Shown: positions 18,241-28,158 of the stretch, piece after piece
Layout: every line of letters starts with the position of its first letter
Numbering within the stretch: position 1 is the stretch's first letter
Notes under the pieces: generated by a model
Told to the model about the DNA's origin: nothing
The model's database searches: none
Seen by the model: the letters and a program-made list of their open reading frames with translations, nothing else
Program-made: the position numbers and the translations under genes
DNA from: GWE2-42-39 sp963662895
Lineage (GTDB): Bacteria; Bacteroidota; Bacteroidia; Bacteroidales; Prolixibacteraceae
Reading direction: 5' to 3'
Assembly (NCBI GenBank): GCA_963662895.1
Contig: OY759982.1
Location: forward strand, 3,782,001-3,846,000
Length of the DNA stretch: 64,000 nucleotides

Positions 18241-19986
18241 ATGTCGAATAATAACATTATAGAACAGGTAAAGGCGAAGGCTGCCGAATGGCTGACCGAA
18301 GTTTACGATACCGGGACACAGGCCGAAGTGAAGCGGATGCTGGCAAATGAAGATACCACAGAACTGGTCGATTCATTTTACAAAGACCTTGAATTTGGGA
18401 CCGGTGGTTTACGCGGCATTATGGGGGTCGGAACCAACCGTATGAATATTTACACCGTGGGTGCAGCTACCCAGGGGCTGAGTAATTATCTGAAAAAAGA
18501 ATTTGCCAATCTGCCCGAAATAAAAGTGGCCATTGGTCACGATTGCCGTAACAACAGCCGCCTGTTTGCAGAAACCAGCGCAAAAATATTCGCAGCCAAC
18601 GGCATCAGGGTATACCTGTTCGACGATTTAAGGCCGACGCCGGAACTTTCGTTTGCCATTCGAGAACTGGAATGCCAAAGCGGTATTATCCTTACGGCAT
18701 CGCATAATCCGAAAGAATACAATGGTTACAAGGCATACTGGAACGATGGCTCACAAATTGTTTCTCCTCACGATATTAATATTATCGACGAAGTACAAAA
18801 AGTAAAAGCCTCTGATATAAAATTTAATGGAGATGAAAGCCTGATTACCATCATAGGTGAAGAAATAGACAACAAATTCCTTGAAAAAGTAAAAACGGTT
18901 TCTATTTCTCCTGAAATGGTTGAAAAACATAAAGACCTGAAGATTGTATACACGCCCATTCACGGAACCGGTGTAAAACTGATTCCTGCTGCTTTACGTG
19001 CATTTGGTTTTACCAATATTATCAATGTACCGGAACAGGATGTAGTTAGCGGAGATTTTCCAACCGTTATTTCACCCAATCCGGAAGAGCCAGCAGCCAT
19101 GAAAATGGCAATGGAAAAAGGAAAAGCCGTTGATGCCGATGTGGTGATGGCCTCTGACCCCGATGCCGACAGGATTGGTGTTGCTGTGAAAAACGATAAA
19201 GGTGAATTTGTAATTCTGAACGGGAACCAGACCGCACTGGTTTTCATCTATTACATTATCAGCAAACGAAAGGAAAGCGGCAAGCTGAACGACAATGATT
19301 TTATCGTAAAAACCATTGTTACCACCGAACTGATTGCTGAAATTGCCCGTCGCAATCAAGTGCAATATTTCGATGTATATACCGGGTTTAAATTTATTGC
19401 TGAAGTGATCCGCGATTTTGAAGGGCAGAAAAATTACATTGGCGGCGGCGAAGAAAGCTTTGGCTTTATGCCAGCCGATTTTGTCCGCGACAAAGACGCT
19501 GTTTCTTCCTGCGCATTGATGGCTGAAATTGCTGCCTGGGCAAAAGACCAGGACAAGTCATTATTCGAGATGGTACAGGATATTTATCTTGAATACGGTT
19601 ACTCGCGCGAAAAGATGAAATATGTGGTACGTACCGGAAAATCAGGGGCTGAAGAAATTGAACAGATGATGGTAAAATTCAGGACTAATCCTCCTGTAGA
19701 ACTGGGCGGTTCGAAACTAAAAATAGTAAAAGACTACGCATCGCTCATCGAAAAAAATTTGTTGACCGGTGAAGAAAGCAAAATCAACCAGAAAATCACG
19801 TCGAATGTATTGCAGTTTTTTACTGAAGACAGGGTTAAAATTTCAGTCCGCCCTTCAGGAACGGAACCAAAAATAAAGTTCTATTTCGAGGTAGCCGGGA
19901 AATTAAACAGCCGGGCTGAATACGATCAGGTTGAACAGGTTGCCGAAGAAAAAATTGAAACGATCATGAAACAACTTGATTTGTAA
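18241..19986 (+). CDS. Phospho-sugar mutase (phosphoglucomutase/phosphomannomutase)
   Basis: Interconverts hexose 1- and 6-phosphates. It would supply glucose 1-phosphate to RfbA and, through UTP, to Ugd. 581 residues, the long bacterial type. The four active-site loops are visible: phosphoserine loop TASHNPKEYNGYK, metal loop DPDADRIGVAV, sugar loop GGGEESFGF and phosphate loop RPSGTEPKIKFY. It is the last gene of the operon and is followed by a hairpin. Whether glucose or mannose is preferred cannot be told from sequence alone. Confidence 0.94.
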   Translation: MSNNNIIEQVKAKAAEWLTEVYDTGTQAEVKRMLANEDTTELVDSFYKDLEFGTGGLRGIMGVGTNRMNIYTVGAATQGLSNYLKKEFANLPEIKVAIGHDCRNNSRLFAETSAKIFAANGIRVYLFDDLRPTPELSFAIRELECQSGIILTASHNPKEYNGYKAYWNDGSQIVSPHDINIIDEVQKVKASDIKFNGDESLITIIGEEIDNKFLEKVKTVSISPEMVEKHKDLKIVYTPIHGTGVKLIPAALRAFGFTNIINVPEQDVVSGDFPTVISPNPEEPAAMKMAMEKGKAVDADVVMASDPDADRIGVAVKNDKGEFVILNGNQTALVFIYYIISKRKESGKLNDNDFIVKTIVTTELIAEIARRNQVQYFDVYTGFKFIAEVIRDFEGQKNYIGGGEESFGFMPADFVRDKDAVSSCALMAEIAAWAKDQDKSLFEMVQDIYLEYGYSREKMKYVVRTGKSGAEEIEQMMVKFRTNPPVELGGSKLKIVKDYASLIEKNLLTGEESKINQKITSNVLQFFTEDRVKISVRPSGTEPKIKFYFEVAGKLNSRAEYDQVEQVAEEKIETIMKQLDL

Positions 19987-19989
19987 AAT

Positions 19990-20033
19990 AAGCTTTACTG
20001 ATCGGATGGCTTAAAGTAATCCGATCAATAGCT
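19990..20033 (+). terminator. Hairpin after the phospho-sugar mutase gene
   Basis: TGATCGGAT (19999-20007) pairs with ATCCGATCA (20019-20027), extended by AAGCT / AGCTT outside. There is no strong T tract. A closely related hairpin with the same GGATGGC-AAAGT-ATCC core follows the Gfo/Idh gene at 53014-53034, so it may be a dispersed repeat that also works as a terminator. Confidence 0.55.
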
Positions 20034-20064
20034 TTCCTACCACACATCTAAAATTATTAATCGA

Positions 20065-20826
20065 ATGAACACAAATTTTTTTTTAAGCATTGCCTTTGCG
20101 GGGATATGTTTTGTTGCATTGGCACAAGAGCAGGAAGAAGTAAAAATGGTTCCTGCGATGACCGAGATCTGGGACCCCGAGGTACCTGTAGTTGACCCGG
20201 GACAAAATCCGATGGATCCACCTTCAGACGCCATTATCCTGATGGGTGAAAACATTGACCTCGGCTACGAATGGACGAATGAAGCGGGAGAGAAACCCGG
20301 ATGGAAATGGGAAAAAGGCGTTGCAACAGTAGTAAAAGGCACCGGGATCATCAAAACCAAACGTCAATTCCATGATTTACAATTACATATGGAATGGCGC
20401 TCGCCCGAAGAAGTGGTTGGCGAAAGCCAGGGACGTGGGAACAGTGGCATTTTCCTTCAGGAACGATACGAAGTCCAGATTCTTGATAACTATAATAACC
20501 GCACTTACAGGAACGGACAGGCCGGCAGTATTTACAAGCAGTATGCACCACTGGTCAACGTCTGTACCGGTCCCGGGAAATGGCAAACCTACGATATTAT
20601 TTATACTGCTCCCCGATTCAATGAAGACGGGACTTATTTCACCCAACCACGGGTAACTTTGCTGCACAACGGCGTTCTTGTATTGAATAATGTTGAAGTA
20701 CGCGGTCCAACCCAATACATTGGCATCCCCGAATATTTCATTGAGAAACACGGGCCTGGCGCTATTATCCTTCAGGATCACGGCAACCCGGTAAGCTACC
20801 GGAATATCTGGATCAGGGAATTATAA
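20065..20826 (+). CDS. Exported DUF1080 (3-keto-disaccharide hydrolase-type) protein
   Basis: 253 residues with a signal peptide (NFFLSIAFAGICFVALAQ). The rest is a jelly-roll fold of the DUF1080/PF06439 type, with GWKWEKGVATVVKGTGIIKTK, FHDLQLHMEWRSP and GNSGIFLQERYEVQILD, which are the usual conserved strands. Family members are secreted or periplasmic and some hydrolyse 3-keto-glycosides. They often occur with Gfo/Idh/MocA oxidoreductases, one of which is at 51.5 kb in this window but not adjacent. The substrate is unknown. Confidence 0.87.
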   Translation: MNTNFFLSIAFAGICFVALAQEQEEVKMVPAMTEIWDPEVPVVDPGQNPMDPPSDAIILMGENIDLGYEWTNEAGEKPGWKWEKGVATVVKGTGIIKTKRQFHDLQLHMEWRSPEEVVGESQGRGNSGIFLQERYEVQILDNYNNRTYRNGQAGSIYKQYAPLVNVCTGPGKWQTYDIIYTAPRFNEDGTYFTQPRVTLLHNGVLVLNNVEVRGPTQYIGIPEYFIEKHGPGAIILQDHGNPVSYRNIWIREL

Positions 20827-20836
20827 TAATTCTCTT

Positions 20837-22861
20837 TTACCAGATTACTGCACGTTCATTTTCTGCCAGGTACATGGTGTCGCCTTCTTTCACACCAAAA
20901 GCCTTGTAAAACTGAGGCAAATTACACAACGGCCCCAGCACTCTGTAACGTCCGAGCGAATGAACATCGACTTTGGTTCGTCGTAATTTTTCTTCGTCAC
21001 GGATATTTTGAGCCCAAATATGTGCATATGCCAAAAAGAACCGTTGCTCAGGGGTAAACCCGTCGACGAGTTTTTCATTGCCTTTCAGCACATGTTGCAA
21101 AGCCTGAAAAGCGATATTGAGCCCGCCTAAATCAGCAATATTTTCACCAAGGGTAAGTTTCCCATTGGCCTTAATAGTGTCGAGTACTGTAAATTGCGAA
21201 AACTGGTTGGCCAGCACTTCTGTACGTGCATTAAAACGGCTGGCATCCCGGGCAGTCCACCAGTCATTCAGGTTACCATCTTTGTCGTACTGGCGTCCCT
21301 GGTCATCAAACCCGTGTGTCATTTCGTGACCAATCACCACGCCAATGGCTCCGTAATTAACTGCGTCATCAGCATTCATATAAAAGAAAGGAGGTTGGAG
21401 AATAGCTGCCGGGAACACTATTTCATTGGCATTCGGATTGTAATAGGCATTCACCATCTGAGGCGGCATTTGCCATTCACTTTTGTCGACAGGCTTGTTT
21501 ATTTTACCGATCATCCTCTGAAAATCGAACATACCAGAGTTAAGTACGTTTTGCATATACGAGTCCTTCTTCACTTTCAGGGCCGAGTAGTCCCTCCATT
21601 TATCAGGATAGCCTACTTTTACATTCATGGCATTTAGCTTTTCAATTGCTTTTTGTTTGGTAGTATCACCCATCCAGGCCAGATTTTGGATGCGTTCCCC
21701 CAGCGAAACACGCAGGTTTTCGACCAGTGCAACCATTCGTTTCTTTGCTTCGGGCGGAAAATATTTTTTTACATACATTTGTCCAACAGCTTCGCTAAGT
21801 GCCCTGCTGGTTGTTGCCTGGCTCCTTTTCCACCGGGGGCGCTGTGCCTGACTTCCACTCAACGTTTTTCCATAGAAATCAAAATTCAGATCAGCAATAT
21901 CTTTTATCAGATAATCAGCCATGAAATTTGTAAGCTGGTACTTCAGGTACAGTTTCCATATGTCGATCGGTTCGGTTCGTACCAGCTGCCCCAGCCCTGC
22001 AAAAAATTCAGGTTGTGCCACCACCAGTTCTCCGGGGTCTCCAAGACCGATTCCCCTGAAATAACCAGCCCAATCGTATCCCGGAGCCGAAGCCGACAAC
22101 CCGGCAACAGTCATCTTGTTATAGGTTTTGTACGGATCCCGCTGGTCAAGCAGGCTCATCGATATAACAGCCATTTTTTTCTCCAGTTCATAAATGCTTT
22201 CAGCCTCATTAACCGAAGCTTCGGATGAGCTACCGGTATACACCAGTAATTTGGCAATAAACTGCCTGTATTTTTTCTGAATATCCAGCGATCGTTCGTC
22301 AGTATTCAGGTAATAATCACGGTTAGGCATTCCCAAGCCTCCCTGGTTCAGGTAAGTAATAACCATTGACGAATTTTTCTGATCGGCATCGGCATAAATC
22401 ACGAACAACGGATTTATCTCCATCCGGTGCCAGTCGATCACCACTTGCTGTAATTCTGCAATATTGGTAATATCATCTACCTGTTTCCAGTACGGTTGCA
22501 GGGGGGTGGTTCCGGCTGCTTCAATAGCCGTTGTATCCATCCCGCTTAAATAGAAATCTGCTATTTTCTGTTCGATACTTCCTTGTTCATATCTCCCTTT
22601 AATAATCTCGGCAAACAATGACTTCACCTGTTCTTCCCCTGCATCAGCCAGTTTGTCGAAGGTCCCAAACCGGCTTTTTTCATCGGGTATAGGGTTACGT
22701 TTTTTCCAGCCCCCGTTTGCATAGGTATCAAAATCGGTTGCCGGGCTCACCGAAGTATCCATATCCAACGGATCAATAGCCGGCGTTTCTTTTGTAGTTT
22801 GGGTGCATGCCATTGCACCGGCAGCAAGTATCATTACCATAAAATGATTAACAGTTTTCAT
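20837..22861 (-). CDS. M13 family zinc metallopeptidase, lipoprotein
   Basis: About 674 residues. The start at 22861 (MKTVNHFMV) gives a lipoprotein signal with lipobox AGAMAC; an upstream in-frame ATG at 22915 gives no sensible signal. The neprilysin-type active site is complete: zinc motif HEMTH in IGVVIGHEMTHGFDDQGRQ and the third ligand in ENIADLGGL. The C-terminal YRVLGPLCNLPQFYKAF matches PepO-like peptidases. It would degrade small peptides outside the inner membrane. It is convergent with the DUF1080 gene, 10 bp apart. Confidence 0.94.
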   Translation of the reverse strand: MKTVNHFMVMILAAGAMACTQTTKETPAIDPLDMDTSVSPATDFDTYANGGWKKRNPIPDEKSRFGTFDKLADAGEEQVKSLFAEIIKGRYEQGSIEQKIADFYLSGMDTTAIEAAGTTPLQPYWKQVDDITNIAELQQVVIDWHRMEINPLFVIYADADQKNSSMVITYLNQGGLGMPNRDYYLNTDERSLDIQKKYRQFIAKLLVYTGSSSEASVNEAESIYELEKKMAVISMSLLDQRDPYKTYNKMTVAGLSASAPGYDWAGYFRGIGLGDPGELVVAQPEFFAGLGQLVRTEPIDIWKLYLKYQLTNFMADYLIKDIADLNFDFYGKTLSGSQAQRPRWKRSQATTSRALSEAVGQMYVKKYFPPEAKKRMVALVENLRVSLGERIQNLAWMGDTTKQKAIEKLNAMNVKVGYPDKWRDYSALKVKKDSYMQNVLNSGMFDFQRMIGKINKPVDKSEWQMPPQMVNAYYNPNANEIVFPAAILQPPFFYMNADDAVNYGAIGVVIGHEMTHGFDDQGRQYDKDGNLNDWWTARDASRFNARTEVLANQFSQFTVLDTIKANGKLTLGENIADLGGLNIAFQALQHVLKGNEKLVDGFTPEQRFFLAYAHIWAQNIRDEEKLRRTKVDVHSLGRYRVLGPLCNLPQFYKAFGVKEGDTMYLAENERAVIW

Positions 22862-22960
22862 ATCATCAAAATTATAAAGTTGTATCCATGTATGTCTGCA
22901 AATCTTCTGTAACATTACATTTCATCAACAAAAACGATAAAAGACTTTTCAACTACCACT

Positions 22961-23299
22961 CTACCCATTCAGAAAGTCTTCACGAACCGGACAGAAGACA
23001 TCAATAAGAATCCCTGGCTCTAGGCAAACAACTCCGTGATTTTTATTGGGTTCAACATAAAAGCCATCACCTGTTTCAATAATTTTTGTTTTATCTCCAA
23101 TGCTGATTTCGAATTTTCCGGCAGCAACGTAGCTGGTTTGCACATGCAGATGCTGGTGTATAGCTCCGACTGCACCCTTTTCGAATTTTACTTTCACCAT
23201 CATTATCTTCTCGTCATACCCCATAATCTGACGGCAGACCCCTCCACCAAGGTCTTCCCAGGCATGTTCTTTTTCAAATAATATCTCTGTGCTTTTCAT
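22961..23299 (-). CDS. kdgF: KdgF-like cupin (uronate ring opening)
   Basis: About 112 residues forming a single cupin barrel. The metal-binding motif is HQHLHVQTSYVAAGKFEISIG, with the second motif in PNKNHGVVCLEPGILIDVF. Small cupins of this kind next to KDG genes are KdgF, which converts 4,5-unsaturated monouronates from lyases into linear keto acids. The start at 23299 (MKSTEILF) is chosen because the upstream extension translates to an unlikely Phe/Leu run. It is last in the hexuronate block, behind a hairpin. The function rests on context and the motif. Confidence 0.72.
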   Translation of the reverse strand: MKSTEILFEKEHAWEDLGGGVCRQIMGYDEKIMMVKVKFEKGAVGAIHQHLHVQTSYVAAGKFEISIGDKTKIIETGDGFYVEPNKNHGVVCLEPGILIDVFCPVREDFLNG

Positions 23300-23313
23300 A
23301 TCGAATAATTTTA

Positions 23314-23358
23314 ATAAAAAAAAGAAGAAAAGCCGGAATCCCAAGACTTTTCTTCTTT
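23314..23358 (-). terminator. Terminator between exuT and kdgF
   Basis: On the minus strand a 12-bp stem (23347-23358 with 23321-23332, AAAGAAGAAAAG type) is followed by a U tract. It would stop part of the transcription between the transporter and the cupin gene. Confidence 0.65.
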
Positions 23359-23379
23359 CTGTTTAAAGTTTAAAATTAA

Positions 23380-24819
23380 TTATAAATCAGTAATAAGTTT
23401 GTATTTAGGAACTAACATCTTCATAACAATCCAACCAATTAAATATGCCACAGCACAAAAGCAGAACATAATAAAATATCCGGCAGGTTTACCCTGAAAC
23501 CCCATAAATGTCATCTGAACCTTATCTGCATGTACAAATAACTCCCCTGCACTTAATTGTATAATCATAGAACCAATACCTCCGGCCATGCCGCCAATAC
23601 CGGTAATGGAAGCGATAGCCCCTTTAGGGAACATGTCGCCTACGGTCGAGAAAATATTAGCAGACCATGCCTGATGGGCAGCTGCTGCAATACCAATTAA
23701 GGAAATAGGTAGCCATGGAGAATAAACGCCAAGAGGCTGGGCAAATAAAACAACCAATGGAATAAATGCAAAAATCAGCATTGCTCTCATTCTTGCTGCA
23801 TACGGATTCTGCCCTGTCCTGTTAATGAAAATTGTTGGTAGTTTACCTCCAAATATAGAAAGTACAGTTACAATTGCATACAATGTGAAAATAAGTCCCA
23901 TTCCCAACGGATCTGACGTTTTAATTCCGAATTGAGTAAACAGGTACGACGGAGACCAAAAAAGAAAGAACCACCAAACTCCGTCAGTCATAAACTTTCC
24001 AAAAGCGAAAGACCAAGTCTGACGGTATCTGAAACACTGCCAGAAAGGGATCTTCACTTCTTCTTCTGTTTCATTAACAGCGTTTTCTTCCGTAGCATCC
24101 TGTTCAATGTAATCACGTTCAGCCTGGTTCACAAACGGACTCTTACTAGGTCTTTTATACAAAAATAACCAAAACCCCATCCAAAGATAACCAAGTACAC
24201 CAATGACGATGAAAGCCATCTCCCAGCCAAAAGCTTTAGCTAATGGCGGAATGGTAACCGGAGCGAACAAAGCACCTACAGAAGCTCCTGAATTGAATAT
24301 AGCAGTACCGAATGCACGGTCTTTCTTTGGAAAATATTCTGCTGTCACCTTAATAGAAACCGGAAAGTTACCTGCTTCTCCAAGAGCAAGCAATACACGC
24401 GCTCCCAAAAATGCATACATACTTACCGTTGAAATCATAACAGCTACATCTCCCGTCGCCTGAGCTAATTCAGCAGCAGAATGCAGACCTACGGTATGTT
24501 CAGTAATGACACCACAAACAGCATGTAAACAGGCACCTGTTGACCATACACCTATTGACCAAAGATATCCTTTTTTGGACCCCATCCAGTCAATAAAACG
24601 ACCTGCAAAAAGCAGAAAGACGGCATAAGCCAAAGAAAATACAGAGGTAATAATTCCATAATTTACTTCATTCCAATGGAATTCGGGTTTAATAAATTCA
24701 TCCCAGGTTAGGGAAAGCACTTGACGATCCATATAATTTACCGTCAATGCTACGAAAAGCATACTGCAAATTACCCATCGGAAATTCGTCATTTTCTCGT
24801 TGATTGTTTTAACAGACAT
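23380..24819 (-). CDS. exuT: MFS hexuronate transporter
   Basis: 479 residues with about twelve membrane helices in the major facilitator fold. ALTVNYMDRQVLSLTWDEF near the N-terminus is the ACS-family signature (NYxDR). RVLLALGEAGNFPVSIKVTAEYFPKKDRAFGTAIFNSGASVG is typical of ExuT-type glucuronate/galacturonate carriers. An acidic insert between helices 6 and 7 is longer than usual. It imports hexuronate across the inner membrane for the UxaC-Eda enzymes encoded just upstream. Confidence 0.88.
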   Translation of the reverse strand: MSVKTINEKMTNFRWVICSMLFVALTVNYMDRQVLSLTWDEFIKPEFHWNEVNYGIITSVFSLAYAVFLLFAGRFIDWMGSKKGYLWSIGVWSTGACLHAVCGVITEHTVGLHSAAELAQATGDVAVMISTVSMYAFLGARVLLALGEAGNFPVSIKVTAEYFPKKDRAFGTAIFNSGASVGALFAPVTIPPLAKAFGWEMAFIVIGVLGYLWMGFWLFLYKRPSKSPFVNQAERDYIEQDATEENAVNETEEEVKIPFWQCFRYRQTWSFAFGKFMTDGVWWFFLFWSPSYLFTQFGIKTSDPLGMGLIFTLYAIVTVLSIFGGKLPTIFINRTGQNPYAARMRAMLIFAFIPLVVLFAQPLGVYSPWLPISLIGIAAAAHQAWSANIFSTVGDMFPKGAIASITGIGGMAGGIGSMIIQLSAGELFVHADKVQMTFMGFQGKPAGYFIMFCFCAVAYLIGWIVMKMLVPKYKLITDL

Positions 24820-24871
24820 AGGAAATTGTTTAATTTAAATTGGTTTAATTATTTTTTTCAGTCAGTTCGGC

Positions 24872-25540
24872 TTAACGCAGTTTCTGTACAATGTCAAGCG
24901 CCTCTTTACATTTGTTCGTAATATAAACAAAATCTCTTTTGGCCACTACTTCTTTGGGAAATAACTGTGATCCCATCCCCACGCAATGTACCCCGGCATC
25001 AAACCATGCTTTCAGACTGGCTTCCGTTGGTTCGACACCACCTGTGGGCATAATACTGGCATAAGGCATCGGCCCCAATATGCCTTTTACAAAACCAGGA
25101 CCACCGACCGATGAGCCGGGGAAGATCTTTACTACTTCACATCCCAGTTCGTGGGCATGGCCAATCTCTGTTACCGAACCGCAACCCGGGCTCCATGCTA
25201 TTTTGCGTTTATTGCAAACTTTGGCCATTCCTTCATCTATGAGAGGAGAAACGATAAAATTAGTCCCCAACGCGATATACATGGCTGTTGTTGCTTCATC
25301 GACAACGGAGCCAACTCCCATTATCATCTCCGGGCACTCTTTAATTGCCCACTTATTTAATTCAGCAAATACAAGCGAAGCAAAATCGCCACGGTTAGTA
25401 AACTCGAACACACGGATTCCTCCATCGTAACAAGCCTTTACAACCGATTTGCAAATCTCAATATCGGCATGATAGAAAACAGGCACAATTCCTGTTTCCT
25501 TCATTTTCAATGCTACTTCTATTCTGGTAAATCTTGCCAT
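24872..25540 (-). CDS. eda: KDPG/KHG aldolase
   Basis: Splits 2-keto-3-deoxy-6-phosphogluconate into pyruvate and glyceraldehyde 3-phosphate. About 222 residues in a class I aldolase barrel. The Schiff-base Lys is in CEVVKIFPGS, the catalytic Glu in IRVFEFTNRG, and the phosphate site in MPTGGV. The start at 25540 (MARFTRIEV) is preferred. It directly follows kdgK, the enzyme that makes its substrate. Confidence 0.94.
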   Translation of the reverse strand: MARFTRIEVALKMKETGIVPVFYHADIEICKSVVKACYDGGIRVFEFTNRGDFASLVFAELNKWAIKECPEMIMGVGSVVDEATTAMYIALGTNFIVSPLIDEGMAKVCNKRKIAWSPGCGSVTEIGHAHELGCEVVKIFPGSSVGGPGFVKGILGPMPYASIMPTGGVEPTEASLKAWFDAGVHCVGMGSQLFPKEVVAKRDFVYITNKCKEALDIVQKLR

Positions 25541-25563
25541 AAAATTCAAATTTCAATTAATAT

Positions 25564-26601
25564 TTATCGAGCTACCCTTCCCGAAGCATCTCCGCCCATC
25601 AGTTTTTCCACTTCTTCAACGGTTACCTGGTTAAAGTCGCCGTAAATAGTGTGTTTCAAACAGGATGCAGCTACTGCAAAATTCAATGCTTTCCGGTCAT
25701 CCCCGGTGTAGGTCAGCAATCCGTAAATCAAACCTCCCATAAATGAATCGCCGCCACCAACCCGGTCAACAATATGCGTAATCTGGTAGGTTGGCGATTG
25801 ATATAATTTAGAGCCATCCCAAAGCACACCTGCCCATGAATTGTGGTTGGCATTCACCGATCCACGTAAGGTAGTAATCACCTTTTTACACCTGGGGAAA
25901 CGGGCCATAATTTGTTTTGAAACCGATTCGTAAGCAGCTCCTTCAATATGACCACCAGTGACATCAACTCCTTCAGGATGGATGTCAAGAACCATAGCAG
26001 CATCTTCTTCGTTACCCAAAACGATATCAGTTCCGGTAACCAAATCAGGCATTACTTCACCAGCCTCTTTGCCGTATTTCCAAAGGTTTTTACGATAGTT
26101 CAAATCACACGAAACAGTGATTCCTTTTTTGTTTGCCTTCTTAATTGCTTCGAGACAAACATCAGCCGCTCCCTGTGAAATAGCCGGAGTAATACCTGTC
26201 CAGTGGAACCAGCCTGCCCCTTCAAATACCTTATCCCAATCAATCATGCCGGGTTTAATTTCAGCAATGGCTGAATGGGCACGGTCATAAACCACTTTGC
26301 TTCCACGGCTCACTGCTCCGGTTTCAAGGAAATAAATACCCAAACGGTCACCTCCCCAAATCATATTTTCAGTACCCACACCATATTTGCGAAGGTCCAT
26401 CTGGCAGGCGTGGCCAATATCGTTTTTAGGCAAACGGCTAACAAAATCAACCGGGATGCCGTAGTTTGCCAGAGAAACAGCGACATTGGCCTCTCCTCCC
26501 CCGAAGGTTGCTGTGAATGTATTACTTTGCGAGAAACGCAAGTAACCGGGTGTTGCCAAACGCAACATGATCTCTCCAAATGTTATAACTTTTTTACTCA
26601 T
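25564..26601 (-). CDS. kdgK: 2-keto-3-deoxygluconate kinase (PfkB family)
   Basis: 345 residues of the ribokinase/PfkB fold. The N-terminal FGEIMLRLATPGYLRF and GGGEANVAVSLANYG patterns and the C-terminal catalytic motif RVGGGDSFMGGLIYG are intact. It phosphorylates KDG to KDPG. It sits between uxaC and eda on the minus strand, in pathway order. Confidence 0.94.
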   Translation of the reverse strand: MSKKVITFGEIMLRLATPGYLRFSQSNTFTATFGGGEANVAVSLANYGIPVDFVSRLPKNDIGHACQMDLRKYGVGTENMIWGGDRLGIYFLETGAVSRGSKVVYDRAHSAIAEIKPGMIDWDKVFEGAGWFHWTGITPAISQGAADVCLEAIKKANKKGITVSCDLNYRKNLWKYGKEAGEVMPDLVTGTDIVLGNEEDAAMVLDIHPEGVDVTGGHIEGAAYESVSKQIMARFPRCKKVITTLRGSVNANHNSWAGVLWDGSKLYQSPTYQITHIVDRVGGGDSFMGGLIYGLLTYTGDDRKALNFAVAASCLKHTIYGDFNQVTVEEVEKLMGGDASGRVAR

Positions 26602-26698
26602 TTCTTCTGTATTAAATATTTTTGCGCAATCGATTGCAAAAATATAAATCTATTTTCTGTTTCACAATATTCTTTTACTACAGAGACTTGATAAATGA

Positions 26699-28099
26699 CT
26701 AAAAATTAAAATACTGTTTCGCATTGTTAAAACATATATTTTCGACCATGGTCCCAAGCATTTCCATATCGTTTGGAATTTCGCCGTTTTCAACATCGTT
26801 GCCCAGCAAGTTACAAAGAGTACGACGGAAATACTCGTGACGGGCATATGAAAGGAAACTACGTGAATCTGTTAACATTCCCACAAAACGGCTCAACAGA
26901 CCAAGATTTGAAAGGGCATTCATCTGTCTTTCCATACCGTCTTTCTGATCGAGGAACCACCACCCCGAGCCATACTGAATTTTACCGGGGACAGAACCAT
27001 CCTGGAAGTTCCCCAGCATGGTTGCATATAATTCATTATCGCGCGGGTTCAGGTTATACAAAATAGTTTTGGTTAATTTATTTTCCTGATCCATCCGGTC
27101 GAGCAATTTTGCCAAAGGTTCGGCAACCGGTTTGTCGCCAATGGAATCGAACCCGGTATCAGGCCCCAGCTTTTTAAACAGACGGGTGTTATTATTTCGC
27201 TGGGCACCAATATGGAATTGCTGTGTCCAGCCACGTGAATGATCCATTACTCCGAATTCATACAACATGCACGATTTGAACTTCAAAATTTCAGTTTCAC
27301 TTAGCTTACTACCGCCACGAACTTTTCTGAAAATTGAATTAATTTCTTCTTCAGTATAATCTTCAGCAAAAGCTGTATCCAAACCATGATCAGACAAACG
27401 GCAACCATTATCGTGGAAATACTGATGCCGTGTATCCAATGCATCCATTAAATCACCAAAAGTTTTTATGTCTGTATCAGAAGCTTCTGCCAACATATCA
27501 ATATAGCCATTGAAAAACTTCGGATCTTCCACCATCATCGCTTTGTCGGGACGCCAGGCCGGTAAAACGGCAACTTCGAAACCATCGGCTTTTATTTGCT
27601 GATGATATTCCAGGTTATCAACCGGATCATCAGTTGTACAAATGGTATCTACATTAGCCATACGGATAATGTTCCGGCAGGAATATTCAGGAGAGTTTAA
27701 TTTTTCGTTGCAGGCATCATAAATTTTCCGTGCAGTTTTCGGGCTCAGCAACTCTTCAATTCCGAAAAACCTTCTCAACTCCAGGTGTGTCCAGTTATAC
27801 AACGGGTTCCGTAAAGTATAAGGAACCGTTTCAGCCCACTTCTCAAATTTTTCCCAGTCGCTGGCATCACCGGTACAAAAACGCTCGTCAACGCCATTGG
27901 TACGCATGGCACGCCATTTATAGTGGTCGCCATACAGCCATATTTCAGTTATGGTTTTAAAACTGCGGTCTTCAGCAATATCTTTCGGATTGATATGACA
28001 ATGGTAGTCGAAAATCGGCATTTTTGCCGCATGATTGTGATATAGTTTTTGAGCCGTTTCTGTTTTTAGCAGAAAATTCTCGTCCATGAATGGCTTCAT
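26699..28099 (-). CDS. uxaC: Uronate isomerase
   Basis: Converts galacturonate to tagaturonate and glucuronate to fructuronate. 466 residues, the normal length, in the amidohydrolase barrel. The metal site DYHCHINP occurs near residue 31, followed by YGDHYKWRAMRTNG; GWTQQFHIGAQRNNN and LTDSRSFLSYARHEYFRR are further family hallmarks. It is followed by kdgK. Upstream, a MITE-like repeat separates it from uxaE. Confidence 0.97.
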   Translation of the reverse strand: MKPFMDENFLLKTETAQKLYHNHAAKMPIFDYHCHINPKDIAEDRSFKTITEIWLYGDHYKWRAMRTNGVDERFCTGDASDWEKFEKWAETVPYTLRNPLYNWTHLELRRFFGIEELLSPKTARKIYDACNEKLNSPEYSCRNIIRMANVDTICTTDDPVDNLEYHQQIKADGFEVAVLPAWRPDKAMMVEDPKFFNGYIDMLAEASDTDIKTFGDLMDALDTRHQYFHDNGCRLSDHGLDTAFAEDYTEEEINSIFRKVRGGSKLSETEILKFKSCMLYEFGVMDHSRGWTQQFHIGAQRNNNTRLFKKLGPDTGFDSIGDKPVAEPLAKLLDRMDQENKLTKTILYNLNPRDNELYATMLGNFQDGSVPGKIQYGSGWWFLDQKDGMERQMNALSNLGLLSRFVGMLTDSRSFLSYARHEYFRRTLCNLLGNDVENGEIPNDMEMLGTMVENICFNNAKQYFNF

Positions 28100-28158
28100 A
28101 TTATATGATTTATTAATTTTCTATTTTACTTCAGAATATAATCAATTTTAAATTGTAG

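Noticed and set aside
21117..22228. Antisense frames of up to 191 codons inside the M13 peptidase gene
   Set aside because: The peptidase has full motifs in its own frame; the antisense products look random.
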